Source: Chaetoceros tenuissimus (Eukaryota > Bacillariophyta > Thalassiosirophyceae > Chaetocerotales > Chaetocerotaceae). Taken from it: a stretch of 64,000 nt of DNA. Under the pieces are notes generated by a model, which was given only the letters and a program-made list of their open reading frames with translations, made no database searches and was not told the DNA's origin. Shown here piece after piece: positions 38,992 to 48,506 of this stretch (positions are counted from its first letter, which is position 1; each line of letters starts with the position of its first letter). Both the position numbers and the translations under genes were made by a program. The stretch lies in contig BLLK01000069.1 in assembly GCA_021927905.1 (NCBI GenBank), forward strand, positions 2,108,001-2,172,000, given 5' to 3'.

Positions 38992-40588
38992 TTAAGCAGA
39001 ATTCTCATCGTCATCAACAAAATCCTCCTTGTTCTGAACTTCCTTCTTAACATAGGCTCCACAGGTTGACAAGAAGTTGATAAATTCAAGGTAGTCAACC
39101 TTACCATTTCCGTCGTCATCAAGAGTCAAAAACAAAACATCAAAGTCCTTCTTGGTCATTGTACCAGCTTTTCCAGAACTCATGAAAGCCCAAAGCTCAT
39201 CCTTACTGATGTATCCATCTCCACCATCGTCTGCACCGCTATCGATCTTCTGGAACTCTTCCTTCAAAGCATCAGGATTCATTGCAATGTTTGCATCTAC
39301 ACCAAGGTCAATTGTCGCAGCGATTCTAGCTGCGAATTGTGCCTTGATGCGTTCCTTTTGCTGCTTAAGACGACGAATGAAGATCAAAGTAACAATAGCA
39401 AGGAGAACAGCAGCACCTGCAATACAGAAACCAGCAACAACTCCTGCCTTGAGGCGAGCATTAGGTTCTTTGTATGGGGACTCACTGCACTCTGGATCAT
39501 GCTCGCACCATTCAGTTTCATTAGGGCACCTTGCTCCCAAACATGCTCTCTCCATTGGAACAGGCCCTCCTCTAGAAGCAATATCAAATTGCACGTTGTT
39601 TGCGACGAAAGCAGCTTGAAGCATATCTACCCAGTCCTCTTCGGAGGCTATCTTTGTATACTGGTAACTGGTAGAACTGATCAACGCGGCAGTATTAGCA
39701 TTATAATTTTCAAGTACAGCTCTTGCAAGATTGAAATCATCTCCAATAAAAATCCAATTTTTGGATGAAATGCCCTTTCCGCCGTCAGCACGATCTATTT
39801 AAAAAAAAAGCAAATAAGTCTATCGAAATCAATGCAAAATAGATAAAATATCTACTTCAGCGATCTCACCTGAAGATCCAGTGAAGCTCAAAGATCTTTC
39901 ACCAATTGCGTACGCAACACCATCGCCTGATTTGTCAAAGCCACTATCTCGCGCAAAACCCAGAGCTCCTCCAACGTTGACCCTAAAAAGTGGAAAAACA
40001 AAAGTGATCAGTGATTTGTAGTTTGTAAAATGTCAGAATTGAATTGTACCAGAGAAATGCTTACAATGATCCATCCTTTTCATGAGAGCTTGTCTTGAAA
40101 CTCTCGACGAAAGTTGCGTAACCGTTCACTCCACAAACTGGTGCAAAACCAGGAGGAACTGGAACACCAGGAGGAATATATGGTAGTACATTGGTTGCAC
40201 CTGGAGGGACTGGGAGATCGCAAAACTCCTGCGGAGCTGGAGGATAGATGATGTATCTATGTTCGTAGCGTCTTGATCCAGAGGTTGTAATGTTCACATA
40301 TGAAACAACAGCATTATCATCATATGGAAGACCTACTGTGCCTGTTAGATCAACAGGATTGAAATGGGCCATCTCTTGTGTACTGGTCTGTGTCACCATG
40401 TAGAAGCCGTCTTGTTTGGCCCAGAGATCGTTTTGCTCAGTGATGGAGTTGGTGTAGTCAGCATCGTATCTGATATCAATATCACCAAGACAACTATGAG
40501 TATTCCACTGTCCACATTTCAGTGCAAGGAAGGAGTGTGGAAGAGAAAGAGAGAGACAGGTTAGAAGAGAGAGCTTCGGGAAGTTCAT
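38992..40588 (-). CDS. Type I membrane protein with cytoplasmic EF-hands, three exons
   Basis: Exons are 40588-40065, 39982-39870 and 39794-38992 (introns 82 and 75 nt); both joins keep frame and the product is 479 aa. Order: signal peptide (MNFPKLSLLTCLSLSLPHSF), a roughly 300-residue Cys-containing luminal/extracellular domain with a Pro-rich stretch (PGVPVPPGFAPVCG), one transmembrane helix (VVAGFCIAGAAVLLAIVTLI), then a basic juxtamembrane helix and two EF-hands. The second loop is canonical (DDDGNGKVDYLE). The first (DSGADDGGDGYISKDE) has extra residues and may bind poorly. I do not know a named family. A calcium-sensing single-pass surface or endomembrane protein is the inference. Convergent with the MFS gene. 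Confidence 0.75.
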
Positions 40589-40986
40589 TTTTGAATGTAT
40601 GGCTAATCAACTTCAATGTTAAAAGTTGTTTTGTGATTTTTATGAGCCCCTCCGTTGTGGTTTGTGTGGTTTGAGGAGCAGGACGAGTAAGGTTGGGCTC
40701 ATTTTTGTTTTCCAGTGCGCAATTAAATGAAAATACTGACGTACAATTTTTCTACGTATTTTTCTACGCTCTAACCATACCAATAAAAATTCGACTACGT
40801 GATTAGTGAAAAGGCCTTATTGGGACATTCCTTCAACATTTCACATTGAAGTTAAAGTTGGAAAATTTTGGATTTGGAAATAAAAACAATGAACGTGAAG
40901 AAGAAGCAATATCTACGTATGTGTTCCGTATGCTATCATAGACTAGATAAGAAAATTGTTTCAAGGAAATAAGACTTCCAACTACA
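40589..40986. other. Intergenic region, no gene seen
   Basis: 398 bp between two minus-strand genes. It includes a short repeat, ATTTTTCTACGTATTTTTCTACG, near 40745-40770. It should contain the promoter of the EF-hand membrane protein. Confidence 0.4.
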
Positions 40987-41883
40987 TTACTCTACATACA
41001 TGGACAAAGCTCGAGCTATGCTTGAATCATGTTCAAAAGATTCCACAAGCTTTTTCAAATTGTCACTGTAATCCTTTCGTATTTCCTCTTGCAGCTCATT
41101 TTTGTTGTCACCAATCAAACCTTTCCGTAAAAAAGAAAAATTTCCTATCCAAGTCACACTTTTTGGTTGGAACCTGGTAATGTCTTTTTTCATAGAGGCA
41201 AAAGAAAATGTTGGTAATAATGACATGATATCCTTTTCTTTAATCTGGTCAAGCTCAAGGAATTCGACAAGTCGGATCAGGCAAGATTTTGGATCCAAGA
41301 GTAAATCTTCGTACGATATATGTAGCACTTCATCATTTGCCATAAGATTTGCATACGAAACGATATGGTCTGACCAAGAACCGAAAGGAATTTCACCATT
41401 CACCCATTCCTCATAAAACTCTTCTAAAGATTTTTCGTATCTTCCTTCCATTTGATGAGAGAGATGATGATAAAAGCTCACACATACATCGAGGGGGTTC
41501 CTTGTGATGTAAACAAATTTTCCAATACTTTTTCCTCCTTTTTGCACTCTTTTGGGAAGTATATCGCCTCTTAGATGAGTATTGAAAATCCTCCTTCCAA
41601 GCAGTTTGTGCTTTTCACATATTGAACTAATCAAATTTTCACCATCCCAATGTGGATCAATCTCAAAGAACGGTGCAAACTCAGATACGTGTCCATATTC
41701 TACATCCTGGAGATTCTCCTTCTTCCTTTGCAATAGAACTAAAGAAATCACAATGAATTGGCTCCAAGTAGTGCCGCTCTTTGGATAAGAACATAGAAAT
41801 ATGTCTGAATCTTGAACCTCTAGGTTTGCACATTTTTCTATTGTCTCTTTAGACGAAATAGTGAGCAAAGGCATAGGTTTCAT
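40987..41883 (-). CDS. Cytosolic-type sulfotransferase (SULT family)
   Basis: A 298-aa single exon. The PAPS 5'-phosphosulfate loop is YPKSGTTW at residues 33-40. The 3'-phosphate site is FVYITRNPLDVCVSFYHHLS. The C-terminal PAPS signature is RKGLIGDNKN, with the preceding WIGNFSF segment in place. All elements are intact, so an active enzyme transferring sulfate from PAPS to a hydroxyl or amine acceptor is expected. There is no signal peptide or membrane anchor, which separates it from Golgi carbohydrate sulfotransferases. The acceptor is unknown; diatom SULTs include sterol-sulfate enzymes. Confidence 0.9.
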   Translation of the reverse strand: MKPMPLLTISSKETIEKCANLEVQDSDIFLCSYPKSGTTWSQFIVISLVLLQRKKENLQDVEYGHVSEFAPFFEIDPHWDGENLISSICEKHKLLGRRIFNTHLRGDILPKRVQKGGKSIGKFVYITRNPLDVCVSFYHHLSHQMEGRYEKSLEEFYEEWVNGEIPFGSWSDHIVSYANLMANDEVLHISYEDLLLDPKSCLIRLVEFLELDQIKEKDIMSLLPTFSFASMKKDITRFQPKSVTWIGNFSFLRKGLIGDNKNELQEEIRKDYSDNLKKLVESFEHDSSIARALSMYVE

Positions 41884-42769
41884 TTTTACAATTATCTCAA
41901 CTGGTGTGGCAAAAATCCTATCGATGATACGAGTATCTATTTCTATCAGAAAGCTCTACAGCATTGGCGAGTATAGTAGTTAAATCCGACCGAAATGTAC
42001 AACTTGGTAGAGGAAAGTGAAGCATCAGACTATTACATAGTACATCACAGTAGAGTATTTTGGAGACAGTAGCAACACAATGAACCAATGATGAACCTTC
42101 CACTCTGCTACCACGTACGTACTTACATAGAAGTTAGGAGCCAGTCAGTCGAGTCCGTCCTTGCGTCGTACGTGTTTTAGGTACGTATATGACCCTACTT
42201 CAAGAGCCTGCCCGACGTCCCCACGTGATACACCCGACAACTGTCATTGGCACAACAGAGTATTGTAACACTTTATTCAATGTTAGAGTAATAGAAATGA
42301 TCAACAAAATCTACCTCCAGAAAAATGAAAGAGATGATCAACTGTTGGAGAAATGCTTGAGCTCAGAACATTTCTTAGATCCAACAATAGGTCTAGCTAG
42401 AGATGCTTACACTGTGGAAGATAAGAAGACATTATTTTTTATAATAAATATATAAATTTCAACGAATCAATTGGACATCTTTGGTTTATACGAAATGATG
42501 TTAGAACTATGCTTTCTTTTCCGTAGATATTGAATATGTGGTTTAACCGGTAAATAGACTACTAAAAGTCCACTTGGACTTCTTGGACTGTGACTTAATC
42601 CTTCTGCTCTTTCATGAGAAAAATACCTTTTGATGATATAGTCTACTCATACTTCTGCAGATGAAACTTAAAAATCGCGAATCGAATAATTATCAAAGTA
42701 ATTATGAGAAAGGAAATATATTGAAAAATCACATTTAGAGTTAGTAATTTACATCCTCAACATCTGAGT
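41884..42769. other. Intergenic region with one unsupported small frame
   Basis: 886 bp. A plus-strand ATG frame at 42189-42455 encodes 88 residues with balanced composition but no motif, signal peptide or recognisable family. It could be a small gene or chance. CGTACGTACTTACAT and CGTACGTG runs near 42113 and 42168 resemble spacer sequences elsewhere in the window. Confidence 0.3.
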
Positions 42770-44746
42770 CTAATAACCATAGCCATCTGCTGCTGCGTTA
42801 TCCCCATAGTACGCGTCACCACCATTGTTATAGTAATTCAAGTCAGCATCATTACAAGTTCCTAATTTGACTGAACATTCTGGGGATACATGAACCATGG
42901 TTAACAAGAAAGTTCCTACATATAAACACAAAATAGTCGATGGAATTCCGAAAGGTGCATGACGCTCGGAAGTAAAGGAACGATCTCCAACCTTTGCAGC
43001 CTGGAAAGCAACAATCATGTTAGCTGCAGATCCAAGCATGGTAAGATTTCCAGCGATAGTAGCAGAGAAAGAAACTTGAATCCAGTCGTATGGAGTTGCA
43101 AATGGGAAAGTTGCAGCAAGCATCTGTACAACAGGTACATTAGATGCAACATTGGAAAGAATAGTAATGATCATTACAAACCAGTATACACATGGAATTG
43201 CAGTCATTTGGTCAGCACATCCTCCCATCATAAGAGTGAAGAAAGTCTGTGGTACTCCAGTATCGTTGAAAGATCCAATAAGAAGGAACTGTCCGATGAA
43301 AAGAAGAAGAAGACCGTAATCAACCTCAGTGAGAGTGGTCTCGGACTCAGTGATGAGCTCCTCCTCCTCTGGTGGAATTTCATTTCCATCAATATCATAC
43401 ATCTTCTTTTGTGGAAGTGGGTTTCCTTCAGCATCGTACTCAGTAGTATCAGGTCTTGGGTCGTAATGCTGGTGCTTATAAGCATTGACAACCATAAGAA
43501 GACATCCAGTACTGATAGCAACTACACATACATCATATCCAAGAGCGAAGCATGTGAGGAAACATGCACAGATGAAAATTTGGATCTTGGACCACATACT
43601 CCATCCACTGTTGTCATATTGCTCTGGGTTAGCTGCAATCTTAGCTTGGTGAGCATTCTCAAGAGCAATAATCTCAGGTGTCTTTGCTCCAAAGAAAACA
43701 ATGGACATGTTTTGCATGAAACCAGAAGAACCTGGGAACAATTCCTTGCCGTAGTAAAGGAACATCATAAAAGTATTGACAAATGAAGCTGCAATTACAG
43801 GCAAAATCATGTTAAGTGCGAACTCAGCCCAACTGATGTCATCGTATGCAAGAGAAACAATGAGAATGTTCTGTGGGTTACCAGTCATGGTAAGAGCAGA
43901 TCCAATGTTTGCAGTGGATGAAAGGGACATGAGGTATGGAATGGAGTTTGCTACCTTGTGGCGAACGCAGAGGTCGACAACTACTCCACTGAAGATAAGT
44001 ACGACGGAATCGTTCATTACAGCAGCAGATCCGATGGTGGACATAACCATAATTTTAAGAGCACGCTTCCAGTTGACTGGATCATCAATGGAATCACGAA
44101 TCTTATCGAAAAGACCTCCACGCTCCATCTTCTCAAGATAGATGGTGGTAAGCATAAGTCCAAATAGAAGGAAAAGAGGCTCCATGATGATAACACGTTC
44201 AGCATAGAAAACAGGGCCTTGACCGAAAACATTAAGGAAGTAACGGTATACAACCATAACAAGTCCTCCAGTAAGAGCAAGTCCAGGTCTTCCGATAGGA
44301 AGGAACCAGTTAGGGAACATCAGGAAAACCCAGAATGCAAAGTAGATGAGAGAAATAGACCACTTTCCAAAAGCGCTGAACTCGTCAGATACATCTTCAT
44401 GCACATAGTCTCCAAGAACTCTGTGGCGTCTTCTAGTGTACTCCATAACTCCTCCATCAGCTTCAGAAAGGTTACGAGATCCGAAGCTGCGTCCCATCTT
44501 ACGATCTGCAACTGGATCAAAGTCCATCTTGAGAACCTGCTCGATTCTTTCCTCACCAAGCTTGCGTGCGTTGAGGCGTTGCTCGCTGAGCTCTGGAATC
44601 TTATGTCCAGTTGGTCCAAGAAGAGCTACATTGACTGCGATAACTCCAAAGATGGCAATAAGAGCTGGTCCCCATCTCTGTAAAAATGTTCTTTTGTATG
44701 GCTTTGCAGCCGAAGGTGTTGCTGTAGTTGCTTCAATATCCATCAT
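42770..44746 (-). CDS. Lsi2-like efflux transporter (ArsB/NhaD/IT superfamily), candidate silicon exporter
   Basis: A 658-aa single exon from tandem ATGs at 44746/44743. One N-terminal helix (GPALIAIFGVIAVNVALLGP) and a charged loop of about 75 residues precede a region matching plant Lsi2: FWVFLMFPNWFLPIGRPGLA, MEPLFLLFGLMLTTIYLEKM, STANIGSALTMTGNPQNILI and the second-half repeat NLTMLGSAANMIVAFQAAKV. The two GxxxxxxGNxQN/GSAAN-type hairpins are the ion-transport core of the superfamily. Plant Lsi2 exports silicic acid and arsenite by proton exchange. In a diatom, export or compartmentation of silicic acid is a reasonable guess, but arsenite or another anion cannot be excluded. An acidic loop of about 90 residues with DIDGNEIPPEEEEL lies mid-protein. 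Codon bias is strong. Confidence 0.72.
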   Translation of the reverse strand: MMDIEATTATPSAAKPYKRTFLQRWGPALIAIFGVIAVNVALLGPTGHKIPELSEQRLNARKLGEERIEQVLKMDFDPVADRKMGRSFGSRNLSEADGGVMEYTRRRHRVLGDYVHEDVSDEFSAFGKWSISLIYFAFWVFLMFPNWFLPIGRPGLALTGGLVMVVYRYFLNVFGQGPVFYAERVIIMEPLFLLFGLMLTTIYLEKMERGGLFDKIRDSIDDPVNWKRALKIMVMSTIGSAAVMNDSVVLIFSGVVVDLCVRHKVANSIPYLMSLSSTANIGSALTMTGNPQNILIVSLAYDDISWAEFALNMILPVIAASFVNTFMMFLYYGKELFPGSSGFMQNMSIVFFGAKTPEIIALENAHQAKIAANPEQYDNSGWSMWSKIQIFICACFLTCFALGYDVCVVAISTGCLLMVVNAYKHQHYDPRPDTTEYDAEGNPLPQKKMYDIDGNEIPPEEEELITESETTLTEVDYGLLLLFIGQFLLIGSFNDTGVPQTFFTLMMGGCADQMTAIPCVYWFVMIITILSNVASNVPVVQMLAATFPFATPYDWIQVSFSATIAGNLTMLGSAANMIVAFQAAKVGDRSFTSERHAPFGIPSTILCLYVGTFLLTMVHVSPECSVKLGTCNDADLNYYNNGGDAYYGDNAAADGYGY

Positions 44747-45137
44747 TGGAGATTAAATGGTTCCTTTGTTCTTCATCTCTGCTTGCTTGCTGCTTGAACA
44801 CTGAAACATGCGTTGTGGTCGCCAAAGAAAGCCAGGCCAGCCCAACAGCCTAGTCTTAACTAGCCATAACCCACCACGAATAGCTCATAAAATGAGAGGG
44901 GTTCGTGGAATGGCAGATTACTTTAGGGGCGATCCCCCCCCCCCAAGATTTTTCATTGATCCTTTTTCAGGCTTTTTAGCGCATTGACAAGCTTTGACGA
45001 AGACAAATGACATTCCTTTCCACTACTTGACCACGAAAGAGAAAAAAGCTTCCCGACGATGCTTTCATTATTCCCTACTTTCCATCACTTGAAGCTTCAT
45101 TATATATACCTATTTCACAAATAGATCTTAATTTAAC
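44747..45137. other. Intergenic region between divergent genes
   Basis: 391 bp including a C11 homopolymer at 44934-44944. It separates the Lsi2-like start from the start of the decayed gene. No other feature seen. Confidence 0.4.
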
Positions 45138-48100
45138 ATGAAACCATCAGTCTTCTTTGCATATCTATTGGTTTCAGCAGTGGTTAAAAGCTATGCAAAA
45201 TCATGTGGAGCTTCCCTTAGTTGATCATCATATGGGGGGGTCAGATTGTGGAAGTGCCCCAACTTCAGAATTTACCACAATTACGTGTCTAAGAGTTCGA
45301 AATGATTCAAATTCAATGGTGGATAGATTGGTTGTAGTTGGGGCAGGAAACAGAAGAATTCCTTCGCAATTCTATGTGATATCAAGATGGAGTAGCCCAG
45401 TAACAGATACTTCACGACCTATCAAGTGGTTGAAAATATCCATTCCAATTCGAATGACTTCTTCGAATGATGCTACTTTTGACCTACGTATTTATTCTTC
45501 CCCACAGCTTCATTTGACTGATGGAAACGATCTCACAACAACTCAGAATTTATGTGCAATTTACATTGAATAAGGATTCAACAGCATTACTTTCTTCCAT
45601 TGATGTAGATGGGTCGACAATCCTTACGACGTCGCCTGACAATGGACCATCCATATCATTCTTTCCACATGGAACATCGTCTTCTGTAGTTTCGCTGACC
45701 GCTTCTGAAGCGTCTGTAACATACTTTGAAGCATCAGAATCTGGACCAGTCAAAGCTACGTACATGATCGAAGGTACTTTCGCAGACCCTAGCGGACGAA
45801 GTCTCTGTCCTACTTTCAACAGTTACTATATTTCTGATTATGAATCCTTCACTTTTTCTTTGGCATTGACTTTTTTCCGTGGTAGAAGCAATATCCATGT
45901 ACAATTTCATATTCGCAATCAGTGCTCGAATGCAGATGGCTCGAGTTGGACAGATCAAGATTTTACCATAAGACGTGCTTCATATTCTTTGGATTTCTCG
46001 CAAGGTATGGTGCCAAGTTCTGTTTCGCACCACTATGGTGGTCCTTCCGACACCTCAGTATCAAGTGGCACTGTTGCTGGGTCTAATTTTTCTACTATTG
46101 TAGAACAGAGACGAGGTTCAGGGAATCCATGGCGAAGAAGATCTCGTGTAAGAGAGGGATTCTCCAATATCTCTATAGGGGAATATTATACTGCTCCCCT
46201 TGTGGCCATATCTAATACCGATTTTGTTATTGGTTCGACCTTAGCTTACATGCGCTTTCGAGAGCCTCAAGCATTAAGGTTGGTTGGGAGTGTTGCTTCT
46301 CTGGATGTTGTGAGCGAAGATCAGATTGTTGGAGAAGGAAAGGAGTTGTGGAACCATGGATCATTTTTCATAGAAAGAAGATCACAAGATATACTTCAGT
46401 CCATACGGTGGAAAAATATCATGGAAATCGGTAAGTATTTGGTACGTTGCAGTTGCTATTCTTTAGTCATCCAAACTCATATGCTTCGCCTATAGAAAGA
46501 GGGCTGCTTATTTGCTCTTATTATACCGAAACGGGAGCAATGCCACCATTAGGATTAGAAAATGCAGTATCTACCACATTAAGAACTAGTTATGAAAACA
46601 TGATAAGAACGTTGCATGATGATACATTAGACCAACAAATACCAAGGGCGAAAACCTATGGAAGTCAAATATGGCCAGTCATCCAATTTGATGGCTATAA
46701 CATCGATAATAATAATCCTGCAGAGAACGATCCACGTCATGGTTATTGGAATCCACATGCGTCGGAATTTGTTGAGTTTTTCAGGAGTGGTGATCCAAAA
46801 TGGGTGTGGGATTTTGCCATGCCTCTTAGGTAAGATTTTTGTTTTGTTATGATCAATTGATTTCCTATAATACTAATCAAATATGCAGTTGGCTAATGGG
46901 CTATACAGCATACCTTAATGTTGGTAAAGAAGAACATGACTATTTTCGGAATGGACTGTGCATTAACAGTGGTGGTTAGGGGGATGGCCAATGGCATCGC
47001 TCTGGCTTTGGGAGCGATGATTACATGTACAATCTTGCTATGAAACATGCATATGTCATTCGTCCAGGTCCAATACATCGACGTCGACTTGAAATGACAG
47101 GTCGGACAGTAAGATTGCGATATAGCCGTTCTACTGCGGAAGGAGATCGTGATATTTACATGGAAAGGCTGGATATATCAAGAGGCGTTCTTCAACATAT
47201 GGAAGCCGGCTTGAAGCCGGCTTGAATTGTGCCGAGTTTGCACAATTAGGTGGAAATCAGTGTAATGTTTGGTTCCTTGCAGTCATGTCTGAGTTTGTAG
47301 AAGATGCACAGGAAGCATTTGTCAGCCAGATGTTGTCAGTGGGAATAGCTGTCCTCAAGCTCAAACTTTCATGCAAATTTCAATGATGTATGAGTTTTTT
47401 GTGAGAAGTTATCTTCATTATGGCGATATAAACAATGGTGGTTTGCGAAAGGCTGTCTTAGGAATTCCAGAGGGACTTTACAGTCATGCGATTGATAAAA
47501 GTGGAATGTCTTTTAACTACAGAGGCAATCATGCTTATCTCTTGTCATGCACAACAAACGGTGATCGTAGTGCACTAAATTCTTGTTCGTTCGAGAATGC
47601 GGGTGACGGACTTTATCTAGGTATATGAGCATAACTTGAATAGTTTGATGTCCGCTCTACTACTAGGAATTTACTTTGGGTCCACAATTGAGTTTTGCAA
47701 TCTAGTGGAAAATGCTTTGATGACTGTCACATGGGCGTCTGTTTTCGTGGCAGGAGCAGGCACTTCCCAAATGATGAGTCTTCTCGGATATGGAGTTGGA
47801 ATGCTTGATTTATGCAACGAAACAACACTTCCACCGTCTCCTATGACAAATCCTACCAAGGCACCAATTCCATCTCCATCTCCTGTATCTAATCCCACAA
47901 CTTCTTCAAACTGTATAGATTCACCATTGAAAATGCTATTAAATAAGAGACAGAGAGGTTGTTGGTGGGTCACGCAAAAAACTTCTATCCGCTGTACAAA
48001 AAAAGGAGTGGCGTCACATTGTGCGCTAACATGCACATCGCAACTTTCGGATTGCAATATAGATTCAACAAAGAAATTCTTTCTCCCGAATGGTAAAAGA

Positions 48101-48261
48101 AAAAGTTGGTAAGATATTACTTTACTCATGAGAAGTATTATTTGGCGATTTCTTCTTTCTAACACTTTTCTAATCATAGCATTTGGGTTGCAAAAAAGAA
48201 AGGGAAGAGATGTAAAAGAGTTTCTATCAAGGAGACTTATAGATCGACCTGTTCCAGTTGA
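45138..48261 (+). pseudogene. Decayed gene for a large secreted protein (multiple frameshifts, in-frame stop, 11-bp duplication)
   Basis: ATG 45138 starts a good signal peptide (MKPSVFFAYLLVSAVVKSYA), which soon reaches a stop. The rest of the protein continues through changing frames to TGA 48259-48261. Three introns are still well formed: 46431-46495, 46830-46888 and 48109-48179. Breaks: shifts at about 45210, 45540, 47345 and 47630; TAG at 46977-46979 inside INSGG*GDGQWHRSGFGSDD; and an 11-bp tandem duplication at 47203-47224 whose removal would restore the frame. The body (WDFAMPLSWLMGYTAYLNVG, GQWHRSGFGSDDYMYN) suggests a polysaccharide-lyase-like fold of the exo-rhamnogalacturonan type; that naming is weak. 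The tail has a PSPMTNPTKAPIPSPSP linker and a Cys/Lys-rich domain common in diatom extracellular proteins. Intact introns and few breaks argue for recent loss. Confidence 0.75.
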
Positions 48262-48506
48262 TAGAGATTTGAATACTGTACAATTGAAAAGGTAGGAATG
48301 GAGGAAAATGCTGTTGATAACACAGTACAGTATGAAAGTAAGACTTGAGAGTGAATATTTTTTTGGGAAGATCGCTTTGCGGTTTTCCATTCAATTACTA
48401 CAAAATAAGCCTTGATCTTCGAATATCATGTGTTGATTGATTCTATCTACATTTTATCGAATACGTGTTGATAAAATCATTTTAAAAAGTAAAATCAGTT
48501 TTTACA

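Noticed and set aside
42189-42455. 88-codon ATG frame in the spacer upstream of the sulfotransferase
   Set aside because: Balanced composition but no motif, leader or splice evidence; kept only as a note in the intergenic entry.
44934-44944. C11 homopolymer as a regulatory element
   Set aside because: An isolated homopolymer without context; more likely a simple-sequence tract.
45138-48261. Two or three separate small genes instead of one broken gene
   Set aside because: The pieces share strand and order, are linked by in-frame introns, and read as one signal-peptide-to-Cys-tail protein once breaks are noted.
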